The notes under the pieces: generated by a model
What the model was told of the DNA's origin: nothing
What the model saw: only the letters and a program-made list of their open reading frames with translations
The model's database searches: none
Made by a program: the position numbers and the translations under genes
NCBI GenBank assembly: GCA_025449775.1
Contig: JANWIS010000096.1
Location: 1 to 20,526, forward strand
Source of the DNA: Ignavibacteriaceae bacterium
Lineage (GTDB): Bacteria; Bacteroidota; Ignavibacteria; Ignavibacteriales; Ignavibacteriaceae
Direction of reading: 5' to 3'
Length of the DNA: 20,526 nt
Part shown: positions 6,762 through 15,000 of the stretch, piece by piece
Layout: every line of letters begins with the position of its first letter
How positions within the stretch are numbered: position 1 is the stretch's first letter

Positions 6762-8204
6762 TTATTGATTATCAATATTGCCTGTCATCTTTGGCTTTGG
6801 AAAAACAATTCTTACTGTTGTGCCTTTAGTTCCATCTATTTCCATGCTTCCATTGAGCTGTTTAACAAGCAGCTTAACAAGCTGAAGTCCCAGTGTTTGT
6901 GAATTAAGTGTATGCAAAGCTAATGGAATTCCTTTTCCGTTGTCTTTTATCTCTAAAACAAGGTTTTTCAAATCATCAGGTTTAAGCGATACACTTATTA
7001 TACCTTTACGTTTTTTTCCAAAAGCATATTTAATTGAGTTTGATATAAGCTCATTTATTATTAATCCGCATGGTATTGCAACATCAAGATTCAGGAAAAG
7101 GAATTTTATGTCAGTCTGGATATCAATATTTAAAGTTGGTGAGAAGTATGTATCTTCAAGATAATCTATAAGCTTGCTGATATAATCTTCAGCATTTATC
7201 ATCGAGAGATCTTCAGATTTATAAAGTCGTTCGTGGATTAAAGCCATTGATTTAATTCTGCTCTGGCTGCTTCGGAAAGCTTCAAGACTCTTTTTGTCAG
7301 TTATCGACTCTGCCTGCAGATCAAGAAGACTTGAAATCGTTTGCAAATTATTTTTCACGCGATGATGTATTTCTCGTAATAATATCTCTTTCTCAATCAA
7401 AGAATTTTTAAGAAACTTTTCCGTTTTTAATTGCTCGGTTGTATCCTGGGCTGTGAACAATATAAGGTTTTGTTCGTAGAGAGGAATTTTTTTTGCAGAA
7501 ATATATTTCTTTTCACCTGTCTTCAAATTTATCTCGATGTTATCCCAGATCAAATTTGACTGCTTCCTATCACTCATGTTCGGTTTGCCTTTAACGGGTA
7601 ATTTTATTCTGGGATCTGAAGTTGGTTTTATCTTCCCTAATAATTTATCAATATCCAAAACGTCTGTCTCATCCAAACCAAAAATATCTTTCACCTCTTT
7701 ATTTGTGAAACTATAGTTGCTGGTACTTATATCCTGAACAGCAATTCCTAATGAAATATTATTAACAATTGTCTCAATCAGTTTTGTTCGCTGCTTCAAT
7801 TTTTCTTCTGCTTCATACGGTTCAGTTATATCGATCATCAGTCCTTGTGTAGCTGGTTTACCTTCATAGTCGATGATGCTTGCATACAGATCGAGTACTT
7901 TCAGCTTTCCATCTTTCGTCATGCCTTTAAATTTATTATGAGGCGGTAAATCGTGCCCGTCGATTCTTTTTCTGAAATTTTCCCAAACTCTTTTCTGGTC
8001 GTCGGGATGAACAAGGTTTGTTAAGTCTTCCTGGCTGAGTGAATATAATTCATCAATTGTATACCCGGTTATTTTAGCAAATGCAGGATTCGAATAAACA
8101 ATTTTGAAGTTCTGAATTATTACAACTCCCTGAAGAGAATTTTCCACGAGGTGCTGATATTTTTGTTCTAGGTTTAGATTTTCTTTTTTGAGTTTATCAG
8201 TCAA
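6762..8204 (-). CDS. Soluble PAS-PAS histidine kinase of the HisKA_2 type, TTG start
   Basis: 480 residues, no membrane segment. PAS domains lie at about 14-128 (ending 'GLMIDITEPY') and 140-256. The second is less regular. The kinase core has the HisKA_2 hallmark 'EIHHRVKNNLQ' at 278-288, whose His280/281 pair holds the phospho-acceptor, then a HATPase domain with N-box 'NELISNSIKY' (384-393, Asn389) and 'DNGKGIP' at 421-427. The 'LGLQLVKLL' stretch at 438-446 replaces a normal G2 box, as usual in this class. The start is TTG: an AAGGA ribosome site (8215-8211) stands 6 nt before it, and a Bacteroidota-type promoter lies just upstream. The gene is followed at 15 bp by the REC-containing kinase, which suggests a kinase/receiver pair sensing an internal redox, light or small-molecule signal through PAS domains. 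Confidence 0.92.
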   Translation of the reverse strand: MTDKLKKENLNLEQKYQHLVENSLQGVVIIQNFKIVYSNPAFAKITGYTIDELYSLSQEDLTNLVHPDDQKRVWENFRKRIDGHDLPPHNKFKGMTKDGKLKVLDLYASIIDYEGKPATQGLMIDITEPYEAEEKLKQRTKLIETIVNNISLGIAVQDISTSNYSFTNKEVKDIFGLDETDVLDIDKLLGKIKPTSDPRIKLPVKGKPNMSDRKQSNLIWDNIEINLKTGEKKYISAKKIPLYEQNLILFTAQDTTEQLKTEKFLKNSLIEKEILLREIHHRVKNNLQTISSLLDLQAESITDKKSLEAFRSSQSRIKSMALIHERLYKSEDLSMINAEDYISKLIDYLEDTYFSPTLNIDIQTDIKFLFLNLDVAIPCGLIINELISNSIKYAFGKKRKGIISVSLKPDDLKNLVLEIKDNGKGIPLALHTLNSQTLGLQLVKLLVKQLNGSMEIDGTKGTTVRIVFPKPKMTGNIDNQ

Positions 8205-8227
8205 ATATTTTCCTTAATACTTTTGTT

Positions 8228-8255
8228 CAAATGTAAATATTATAAGTGTAGTCAA
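8228..8255 (-). promoter_or_regulatory. Promoter of the two-kinase operon (Bacteroidota type)
   Basis: On the minus strand, TTG (8255-8253), 17 bp, then TACATTTG (8235-8228), a full match to the TTG-N17-23-TAnnTTTG promoter of Bacteroidota. Transcription would begin at about 8223-8219, close to the AAGGA ribosome site at 8215-8211. Element order, spacing and distance to the start agree with one another. Confidence 0.6.
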
Positions 8256-8284
8256 AAATATAAATTAAAATGTTGAACTGTAAG

Positions 8285-9235
8285 TTACGACTCAAATTCA
8301 GAGGAATAATCCTTATCGTTAATCATTATTTTCTGTGATAAGATTCTTGAACTTTGCAAACCTCCTGTATGAATTGCAACTATTCTGGTTCCTTCCTTAA
8401 AAAATCCTTTGGATACGAGGTCATAAATACCAAAAAGCATTTTACCTGTATAAATTGTTTCGATAGGTATCCCTGTTAATAAACTGAACTTTTGTGTAAA
8501 GTTTGACAGCTGAGTATTTGTTTTTGCGTATCCGCCAAAGTGATAATCAAGATTGATATCCCAATTATTTAAATTGTTCTTATCGGATGATTTTAAAACA
8601 GATCTAACATTATCTTTTAGAAACGAAGCATTCTTTAAAATTGCAAAACCAAGAGCAAAATTATTTCCAGTAAGTCCGGAAATTAATCCAGCTAAAGTAC
8701 CGCCTGTTCCGCATGGACAGCAAACATAGTCAAATTCTGTTTTCAATTTACTGATTATTTCACAGCAGCCTTTTACAGCTAATTGATTCGTTCCGCCTTC
8801 AGGCAATAAATAAAAATCTCCGAATATCCTTTTAAGTCGACCAAGTATTTCTTCACTATCTTTATTTTTATAATCAGACCTGTTAAGGTAATAAAATATC
8901 ATACCGCAGTCTTTTGCAAAAGATAAAGTAGAATTTAAAACCGAATTTTCCTCACCTCTGATTACACCGATTGTATTTAATTTAAATATTTTTCCCGCTG
9001 CAGCTACTGAGTAAATATGATTTGAATAAGCTCCTCCGAAAGTTAACAATGTATCCTTCCCCTGAACTTTTGCTTCGCTTAGATTGTATTTTAGCTTGTA
9101 CCATTTATTCCCTGAAATCTGGGGATGTAGCAGGTCTTCTCGCTGAATAAATAAGCTAATATTTCTTTCTTGTAAAAAAGGATCGCTTATTTGCTCAAGC
9201 GGAGTATTTTCATTTATGTCATTTATTTCTTGCAA
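8285..9235 (-). CDS. PLP-dependent ACC deaminase/D-cysteine desulfhydrase-like enzyme
   Basis: 316 residues, the usual length for this fold-type II (tryptophan synthase beta-like) family, which deaminates small amino acids such as D-cysteine or 1-aminocyclopropane-1-carboxylate. The PLP lysine is Lys44 in 'SGNKWYKLKY' (41-50). 'GGAYSNH' at 67-73 is the substrate and cofactor loop. 'CGTGGT' at 175-180 holds the PLP phosphate, 'IYTGKM' at 261-266 is typical of the desulfhydrase-like branch, and 'IHTGGLQ' at 288-294 closes the active site. The branch cannot separate ACC from D-cysteine activity, so no symbol is given. The likely start is TTG at 9235: the frame runs only eight codons further upstream before a stop and has no ATG there. 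The ribosome site is poor. It stands 80 bp before the kinase gene, which has its own promoter. Confidence 0.88.
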   Translation of the reverse strand: MQEINDINENTPLEQISDPFLQERNISLFIQREDLLHPQISGNKWYKLKYNLSEAKVQGKDTLLTFGGAYSNHIYSVAAAGKIFKLNTIGVIRGEENSVLNSTLSFAKDCGMIFYYLNRSDYKNKDSEEILGRLKRIFGDFYLLPEGGTNQLAVKGCCEIISKLKTEFDYVCCPCGTGGTLAGLISGLTGNNFALGFAILKNASFLKDNVRSVLKSSDKNNLNNWDINLDYHFGGYAKTNTQLSNFTQKFSLLTGIPIETIYTGKMLFGIYDLVSKGFFKEGTRIVAIHTGGLQSSRILSQKIMINDKDYSSEFES

Positions 9236-9274
9236 AACAGGTCCGATTTTTTTTAATGGCTAAATTTATTTAAT

Positions 9275-9282
9275 TATTTTTG
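9275..9282 (+). promoter_or_regulatory. Possible -7 element of the DUF4301 gene
   Basis: TATTTTTG fits TAnnTTTG, 35 bp before the ATG at 9318, in the 82-bp divergent gap. No TTG stands at the expected -33 distance, so support is partial. Confidence 0.35.
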
Positions 9283-9317
9283 TTATCAGAATAATAATAC
9301 CGGAAAAGATTAGTGAT

Positions 9318-10898
9318 ATGAATAAAAACATGCTTGAAAAATTGAAAAATGAATTGCTGTTAGAAAACAACCTTGAATTGGATATAGAAAAAATAATTGA
9401 GCAGGTTCAGATTTTTGAGAAGGGCATTGCTTATTTAAAGCTCGCCAGACCTTGTGTAATAGGTGATGGCATTAAAGTTATTCTCGGAATTGAAGAGAAT
9501 GAATATCTAAATCATTTCAAATCGGCACTGGATGAAGGCAGAATTATTAAATTTGTTCCTGCTTCAGGTGCCGCATCACGGATGTTTAAAAATCTTCTTT
9601 CCGTTTCAATGAAAAATAAACACACGAATATTAAAACCCTGAAAGAAAAAGCTTCTAGAGGTGATGATGAAAGTGCTGCCGTAGTTGAGTTTTATGAAAA
9701 CCTTCCACGTTTTGCATTCTACGAGGATATTAAAAATGCTGTTATAAAATCAGGATCAAGATTAGAAGATTTAATTACCGAAGGAATTATTTCCGATATA
9801 ATTAATTATGTAACAAACGAAAAAGGTCTGAATTACTCAAACCTTCCAAAAGGAAGCATTCCGTTTCACTTATATCCTGATGGAGCCCGAACAGCATTTG
9901 AAGAACATCTCGTTGAAGCAATGAATTACTCGGCAGGAAAAGATAAAACTATCAGAGCTCATTTTACTATTTCTCCTGAACACGAATTAATTATTGAAAT
10001 GTTATTCCAGTCACTTTATGAAAAATATAAAAAGGAAGGCTGGAAGTTTGAGGTTGGTTTTTCATTCCAAAGTCCTTCAACCAAAACTGTATCAGTAAAT
10101 TCTGATAATTCTCTATTCAGAGATGAGAAGGGAAATATTACTTTCAGACCAGGTGGTCATGGAGCGCTTTTAAAAAATCTTGAAGAACTGAAAGCAGATC
10201 TAATTTTGATTAAGAATATTGATAACATTTCCCCTGACCATTTAAAAAGTGAAACGTATAAGTATAAAATGATTTTAGGTGGGTATCTTATTTCTTTACA
10301 GAAAAAAATATTCAGTTTTTTAGAAAAGTGTACCGAAGAAAAATCAAACGAAAATTTTATTGAAGAAATTATTGAATTCATAAAAAAAGAAATTGGTTAT
10401 CAGTTGACACCGGAATTCAATTCAATGAATGTAACTGAGAAGAAAAAATATTTATTTAATTTTTTGAACCGCCCGATTCGTATTTGTGGAATGGTTAAAA
10501 AAGAAAAACATCCCGGAGGCGGTCCATTTTGGGTGGAGGATAAAGATAGTAAAATTTCTAAGCAGGTTGTGGAAACTTCACAGGTTGATCTTTCAGAAAA
10601 GGGACAAAAAGAAATTCTTGAATCTGCTACTCACTTCAGTCCTGTTGATTTTATTTGCGGAGTTAAAGATTATAAAGGAAAAAATTTTTCTTTGCAGGAT
10701 TATTCTAACCCGGATACAGGTTTAATCACAACAAAATCGAAGGATGGTAAAGAACTAAAAGCATTGGAACTGCCTGGTTTGTGGAACGGCGGGATGTATT
10801 ATTGGCTTACTGTTTTTGTAGAGGTTCCGCGTGCAACATTCAATCCTGTTAAAGAAGTGAATGATTTACTCAAACCTGAACATCAACCATTGAAATAA
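9318..10898 (+). CDS. DUF4301 family protein, possible nucleotide-sugar pyrophosphorylase relative
   Basis: 526 residues, cytosolic (no signal or membrane helix). I recognise the DUF4301 family, known mainly from Bacteroidota and relatives, from 'KFVPASGAASRMFK' at 78-91. The motif order looks like UDP-sugar pyrophosphorylases: a Gly/Ser loop ending in Arg-Met (81-89, like the nucleotide-binding GG.GTRM loop), 'LPKGSIPFH' (176-184, like the PK..lp segment), 'RTAFEEHL' (191-198), 'RPGGHGALL' (277-285, like the PPGHG loop of UGPases), then 'IKNIDN' (298-303, like the 'NiDN' metal-binding turn). 'HPGGGPFWVEDKD' (398-410) is a further strongly conserved-looking loop. A nucleotidyltransferase fold is my inference from these motifs; no activity is established here. 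Transcription is likely separate: divergent from the ACC deaminase-like gene and convergent with the 88-residue gene. A weak GGA stands 12 nt before the ATG. Confidence 0.85.
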   Translation: MNKNMLEKLKNELLLENNLELDIEKIIEQVQIFEKGIAYLKLARPCVIGDGIKVILGIEENEYLNHFKSALDEGRIIKFVPASGAASRMFKNLLSVSMKNKHTNIKTLKEKASRGDDESAAVVEFYENLPRFAFYEDIKNAVIKSGSRLEDLITEGIISDIINYVTNEKGLNYSNLPKGSIPFHLYPDGARTAFEEHLVEAMNYSAGKDKTIRAHFTISPEHELIIEMLFQSLYEKYKKEGWKFEVGFSFQSPSTKTVSVNSDNSLFRDEKGNITFRPGGHGALLKNLEELKADLILIKNIDNISPDHLKSETYKYKMILGGYLISLQKKIFSFLEKCTEEKSNENFIEEIIEFIKKEIGYQLTPEFNSMNVTEKKKYLFNFLNRPIRICGMVKKEKHPGGGPFWVEDKDSKISKQVVETSQVDLSEKGQKEILESATHFSPVDFICGVKDYKGKNFSLQDYSNPDTGLITTKSKDGKELKALELPGLWNGGMYYWLTVFVEVPRATFNPVKEVNDLLKPEHQPLK

Positions 10899-10924
10899 TA
10901 ATTTTGAAGAAGAGAGATATGAAC

Positions 10925-10965
10925 CACCCTGCCACGAATTGACAGGGTGATCACTCTGTAGAGTG
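10925..10965. terminator. Paired hairpins between convergent genes
   Basis: Two adjacent stem-loops lie in the 73-bp gap between convergent genes. The first has a 7-bp stem, CACCCTG (10925-10931) with CAGGGTG (10943-10949). The second pairs CACTC (10952-10956) with GAGTG (10961-10965) around TGTA. A short T/G run (CGTTGTTTAG) follows on the plus strand and a T/C-rich stretch on the minus. They probably form a bidirectional transcript end, though neither side has a strong U-tract. Confidence 0.55.
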
Positions 10966-10971
10966 CGTTGT

Positions 10972-11238
10972 TTAGTTAGCTATGCTTTTAGGGGGATTAT
11001 GTACTATTTTTCTGATCGTATCAAATTGAAGGTATGGATACTCTTCTCTTAAAGTGTCAATCGCATCTCCTGTTCTTAATTTTTGTGCACGCAGCGATTT
11101 GAATTTTTTTCTGATGATATAGTCTCGTACAGCCCTCTCATTAATTAATCCGCGTGTTTGCAGTAGATCGAATATCTCGTCGCTGATAAGATCGGAAATG
11201 GGATTGCTTAGTTCCTTTTTTGTATTTGTTGTTTCCAT
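10972..11238 (-). CDS. Small helical protein of unknown function downstream of a LuxR-type regulator
   Basis: 88 residues, no signal peptide or membrane segment. After a polar N-terminus (1-15) the protein looks all-helical: about 17-31, 33-48 (ending in a basic 'RKKFKSLR'), 56-66 and 71-82 ('FDTIRKIVH'). The spacing of the last two helices and the basic middle hint at a helix-turn-helix or a small adaptor. I do not recognise a family. AAGGG stands 7 nt before the ATG as a plausible ribosome site. It lies 198 bp downstream of the response regulator gene on the same strand, and that gap holds two related palindromes, so it probably has its own regulated promoter. It ends at a hairpin pair shared with the convergent DUF4301 gene. 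Confidence 0.65.
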   Translation of the reverse strand: METTNTKKELSNPISDLISDEIFDLLQTRGLINERAVRDYIIRKKFKSLRAQKLRTGDAIDTLREEYPYLQFDTIRKIVHNPPKSIAN

Positions 11239-11353
11239 CTGGGCACCCTTTTAATTGTTTAATCTTTCCGTTTCTATTTTCAAAGTAGCCGGTTAACGAT
11301 GCACGATTTCTTATAATTTCTGTGTTAAAACTAATACTTTATAAAAGTTGTGC

Positions 11354-11373
11354 AATTACATAAGTATGTAATT
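11354..11373. promoter_or_regulatory. Perfect 9-2-9 palindrome, operator candidate 1
   Basis: A 20-bp inverted repeat: AATTACATA (11354-11362), a 2-bp centre AG, then TATGTAATT (11365-11373). Its core TTACATA-N2-TATGTAA has the 7-2-7 layout bound by NarL-type regulators, and a NarL/LuxR regulator is encoded 64 bp away. It lies about 125 bp upstream of the 88-residue gene. A weak hairpin is the alternative reading. Confidence 0.45.
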
Positions 11374-11406
11374 TTTGCATTTATCCAAGGATTCAGACGG
11401 ATAGAA

Positions 11407-11422
11407 TCACATAGATATGTAG
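11407..11422. promoter_or_regulatory. Imperfect copy of the palindrome, operator candidate 2
   Basis: TCACATA-GA-TATGTAG: the inner ACATA-N2-TATGT is perfectly palindromic and identical in both half-sites to candidate 1. The outer two pairs do not match. The centres of the two sites are 51 bp apart, close to five helical turns, so dimers on both would face nearly the same side of the DNA. Confidence 0.4.
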
Positions 11423-11436
11423 TCAGGGTAAGTTGG

Positions 11437-12075
11437 TCAGATAATGTTCTTACGGATGGCTTTGGCTACAGCTTCTGATTGTGTATGAACGTGAAGTTTT
11501 CTATAAATATTTTTTATGTGATGACGAACAGTATCAACGCTTATAAAAAGCTGATCAGCTATTTGCTGATAATTATTTCCACCGGCAAGAAGATTAATAA
11601 CTTCCTTCTCTCTTGTACTCAGCTCGTAATCAGCTTTATCATCTTTAGCATCTTTTGATTTTTTAAAAGCATCAATAACCTGTCTTGCAATTTGGCTGCT
11701 CATAGGCGAGCCCCCTTCAAATACATCTTTAATTGCCTCTAACAATTTTGATGGCGGAGTTTTTTTAACAAGATAACCGCAAGCACCGGCACAGATAGCA
11801 TCAAATATTTTTTCACTGTCTTCATAAACCGTAAGCATAAGTATATCGATACCCGGTTTAATCTTCTTAGCTCTTTTCACTCCTTCGATTCCGTTAATAC
11901 CGGGAAGAGCAATATCCATTAATGCAACATTAACATCGAGCGAATCAAGTTTCGCAAGAAAGCTTTCGCAATCGCCAAACGAACCAATGCTTTTATAACC
12001 TGCCGTTCCGTTTACGAGTGCTGATAAACCTTCTCTTATTGTATCGTTATCTTCTATAATGGCTACATTAATCAT
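11437..12075 (-). CDS. NarL/LuxR-type response regulator
   Basis: 212 residues, the standard length. The receiver domain (1-122) has acidic residues E8/D9, phospho-acceptor Asp54 (ALMD), Thr82 and Lys104. A polar linker rich in Lys/Asp (138-149) joins it to a LuxR-type DNA-binding domain at about 150-208, with 'LSTREKEVINLLAGG' (152-166) and recognition helix 'SVDTVRHHIKNIYRKL' (179-194). All key residues are present. It starts 18 bp after the stop codon of the Reg_prop sensor kinase, whose HisKA_3 type pairs with LuxR-type regulators, so the two are the cognate pair in one operon. A short GGA stands near the start. Its targets are unknown; the 7-2-7 palindromes directly downstream are candidates. 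Confidence 0.95.
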   Translation of the reverse strand: MINVAIIEDNDTIREGLSALVNGTAGYKSIGSFGDCESFLAKLDSLDVNVALMDIALPGINGIEGVKRAKKIKPGIDILMLTVYEDSEKIFDAICAGACGYLVKKTPPSKLLEAIKDVFEGGSPMSSQIARQVIDAFKKSKDAKDDKADYELSTREKEVINLLAGGNNYQQIADQLFISVDTVRHHIKNIYRKLHVHTQSEAVAKAIRKNII

Positions 12076-12093
12076 TTTTTTCCAGAATATTAA

Positions 12094-15000
12094 TTAATCA
12101 AATAGTGATTTAAATCGGTTTACTTTACCAAGCTTTCCGGAAAAGGAGATAGTTGTTCCTTTTCCGTTTTCTGAAACTAATTTTAAATTCCCGCTTAATT
12201 TTTTTGAGCGGGCTTCCATATTCTTTATTCCATTTCCCAAACTGTTTGTATTCGAGTCAAAACCATGGCCGTCATCTTTTAAAATAATTTCGATGATATC
12301 ATTTTTATAGAATGCCTCTAAAATAATTTTTTTGCACGAACTGTGCTTTATTGCATTATTAATTGCTTCTTTGAACATTAGCAAAAGATTTTGTTTGTAC
12401 TCCATCGGGAGCTTTATATCATCACTCTTTTCAACGTTGTTAACCTGGAATGAGATTCCAATTGAACTAAAGAATTCGTTGTAAGAATCCTTTAACTTTA
12501 TTATCAGGTCGCGAAGAGAATCTCTTTGCGGATTAACAACCCACACAATGTCGCTCATTGAATCAACAAGATATCTTGCTGTGTCACTTATCTTCTGCAG
12601 ATCTTTTTTAGTTGAAGAACCGAGATTATTTTTATCTCTTTCAGCCAGCTCGCTAAGAATAGAAATTTCAGTTAATCCGGAACCAATATTGTCATGAAGG
12701 TCAGATGCAATTTTCAGTTTTAATTTTTCTATTTCCAGCTGATTCTTTATCCTGATAGTGCCTAGGTAATAAATAAAAAATGAGATCAGTACAATTATCA
12801 AAGTAACAAACCACCATGTTTGCCATATTGGTGGATTAATTATTATCCGGATTGACAGAGCATTTTCATTCCAGATACCATCAGAGTTTGTTCCCTTGAC
12901 ACGAAAAACAAATTCACCCGAAGGCAGGTTTGTATAAGTTGCTGTTCTGCGTTTGCCATCTGTAAACATCCATTCTTTTTGAAACCCTTCGAGAATATAA
13001 GAATACTTGTTCCGGTTCGGTGCTGAAAAATCAAGTGCAGAAAACTCGAACGAAATAAAGTTCTGATCGTAGGATAAAATTATTTCATCAGTTTCACCTT
13101 TAATTATTTCATCCATCACGTGAATATTGCTGATTACAACAGAAGGCAAATAGGAATTGATAACAATGCTGTCAGGATGAAAATGATTGAAGCCATTTAT
13201 TCCACCGAAATACATGATTCCCTGTGAATCCTTAAAATATGAACCACCGCTGAATTCAAGACTTTGTACTCCATCTTCAATTCCAAACTGTGTAAATTTT
13301 TCAGTGTTTGGATTAAAAAGAAAAATACCATCGTCTGAGCTCAACCATAAGTTTCCGTTGCCATCTTCAAGAATTCCATAAACCACAGCACTGTTCAATC
13401 CCTGAACCTGAGAATAAAATTTAAATGAATTTGTTTCGGACAAATATTTATTCAGTCCACCACCTGATGTTCCAATCCATAAATCTCCCGAAGTTGATTC
13501 CAATAAACAGAGGACTTTATCATTAGATATTGATTGCGGATTTTCAGGATCAGGAAGATAGGATTCAAACTTACCCGATATTTCATCAAACTTGTTAAGC
13601 CCTCCACCGTAAGTTCCAATCCAGAAATTTCCTTTTTCGTCTTTCAGAATTGTATAAATTCTGTCATCAGATAACGAAGCAGGATCCGAAGATAGATGCT
13701 TGAATACTTTAAAGATTGGTTCCCCCGAAGAGTTAGTATTGAAAGTGAGTTTGTTCAAGCCTCCACCGAATGTTGCTACCCAGATGGTCTTTTCAGATTC
13801 AATGTAAATATCCAATACCTGGTTTGCAGAAAGAGAATTTGAATTCCCAGGTTCGTTTTTAAATACTTCAATTTCTTTTCTCGACTTATCAATCCTGTTC
13901 AGCCCGCCGCTGTAAGTTCCGATCCAGATATTTCCAAGTCTATCTTCAGTGATTGACCTGATATGATTGTCGCTTATTTGATTGGGATTTTCAGATGAGA
14001 GATTAAAAATTCGTTTTTGATTTGTTTTGAAGTTGAAAAAATTTAATCCGCCTTTATACGTACCAACCCACAAATTATTTTCTTCGTCTTTAAATAAAGC
14101 CCATACAACGTCATCATTCAGCTTGAGGTTTTCCGACGATCTTCTATTGATGATCTCAAATTTCAATTTACTTTTCTGTATTTTTGTTACACCTTCACCA
14201 AGATGAGAACCGACCCAGAGAATTCCGGAGTTGTCAATAAAAAGTGAAAGAATTTCAAAGTCGGGAAATAATTCCGCTTGAGAAGAAATTTTTAGAAAAT
14301 TAGTGAATGATTCAGTTTCAGTATCAAAGCGATCTAAACCGCCTCCGAAAGTTCCAATCCAGATATATCCTTCAAAGTCCTGTACAATTGCCATTACAGT
14401 ATTATCAGAAAGTCCCTGCTTATTACTTTCAGTTTTCATGAACCTTGTGAATTTTGCTTTTTCGGGCGGCTGTTTTTTTTCGTTCACACTTAATTTATTG
14501 AGTCCGCCTGAAAAAGTTCCAATCCATATGTTACCAAGCTTATCTTCGAAAAGAGCGATTACATAATCATCACTTAAAGAACTTTTAAGATTTCGGTTCA
14601 TTTTATAATGAAGAAATCCCGGTTTTATTTTTGAGTTTAGTTTATCATCTTCCAAAGAACCCTGAATCAATTTATTAAGTCCGTCACCAAAAGTTGCAAC
14701 CCAAATTTGATCATCTTTATCAGTTATAATATCAGTTATTCTGTTGCAGTCCAAACTCAATGGATTTTTCGGTTCATAAAAAATGTGAATACCGGTTTTA
14801 TTTTTTTTATCGAATTTAATTATGCCGTTTCCCCAGGTCCCAATCCATAGAAAACCTTGATTGTCTTCTACAATTGATGTTACCGTATTTATTTGATTTC
14901 TGGAAAATGCAAGCGGGTAGTTGTAGAAAATTGCTTGTGGTTTGCTGACAACTTCAAAGAAATTATTTATGTAAAATCTTTTAAAACTTTCTTTTTTCCT

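Noticed and set aside
13187..13381. Open frames antisense to the sensor kinase (also 14303-14566)
   Set aside because: Both lie wholly inside the well-supported kinase gene, their sequences look like no protein domain, and they have no ribosome site; they reflect the repeated blade codons read backwards.
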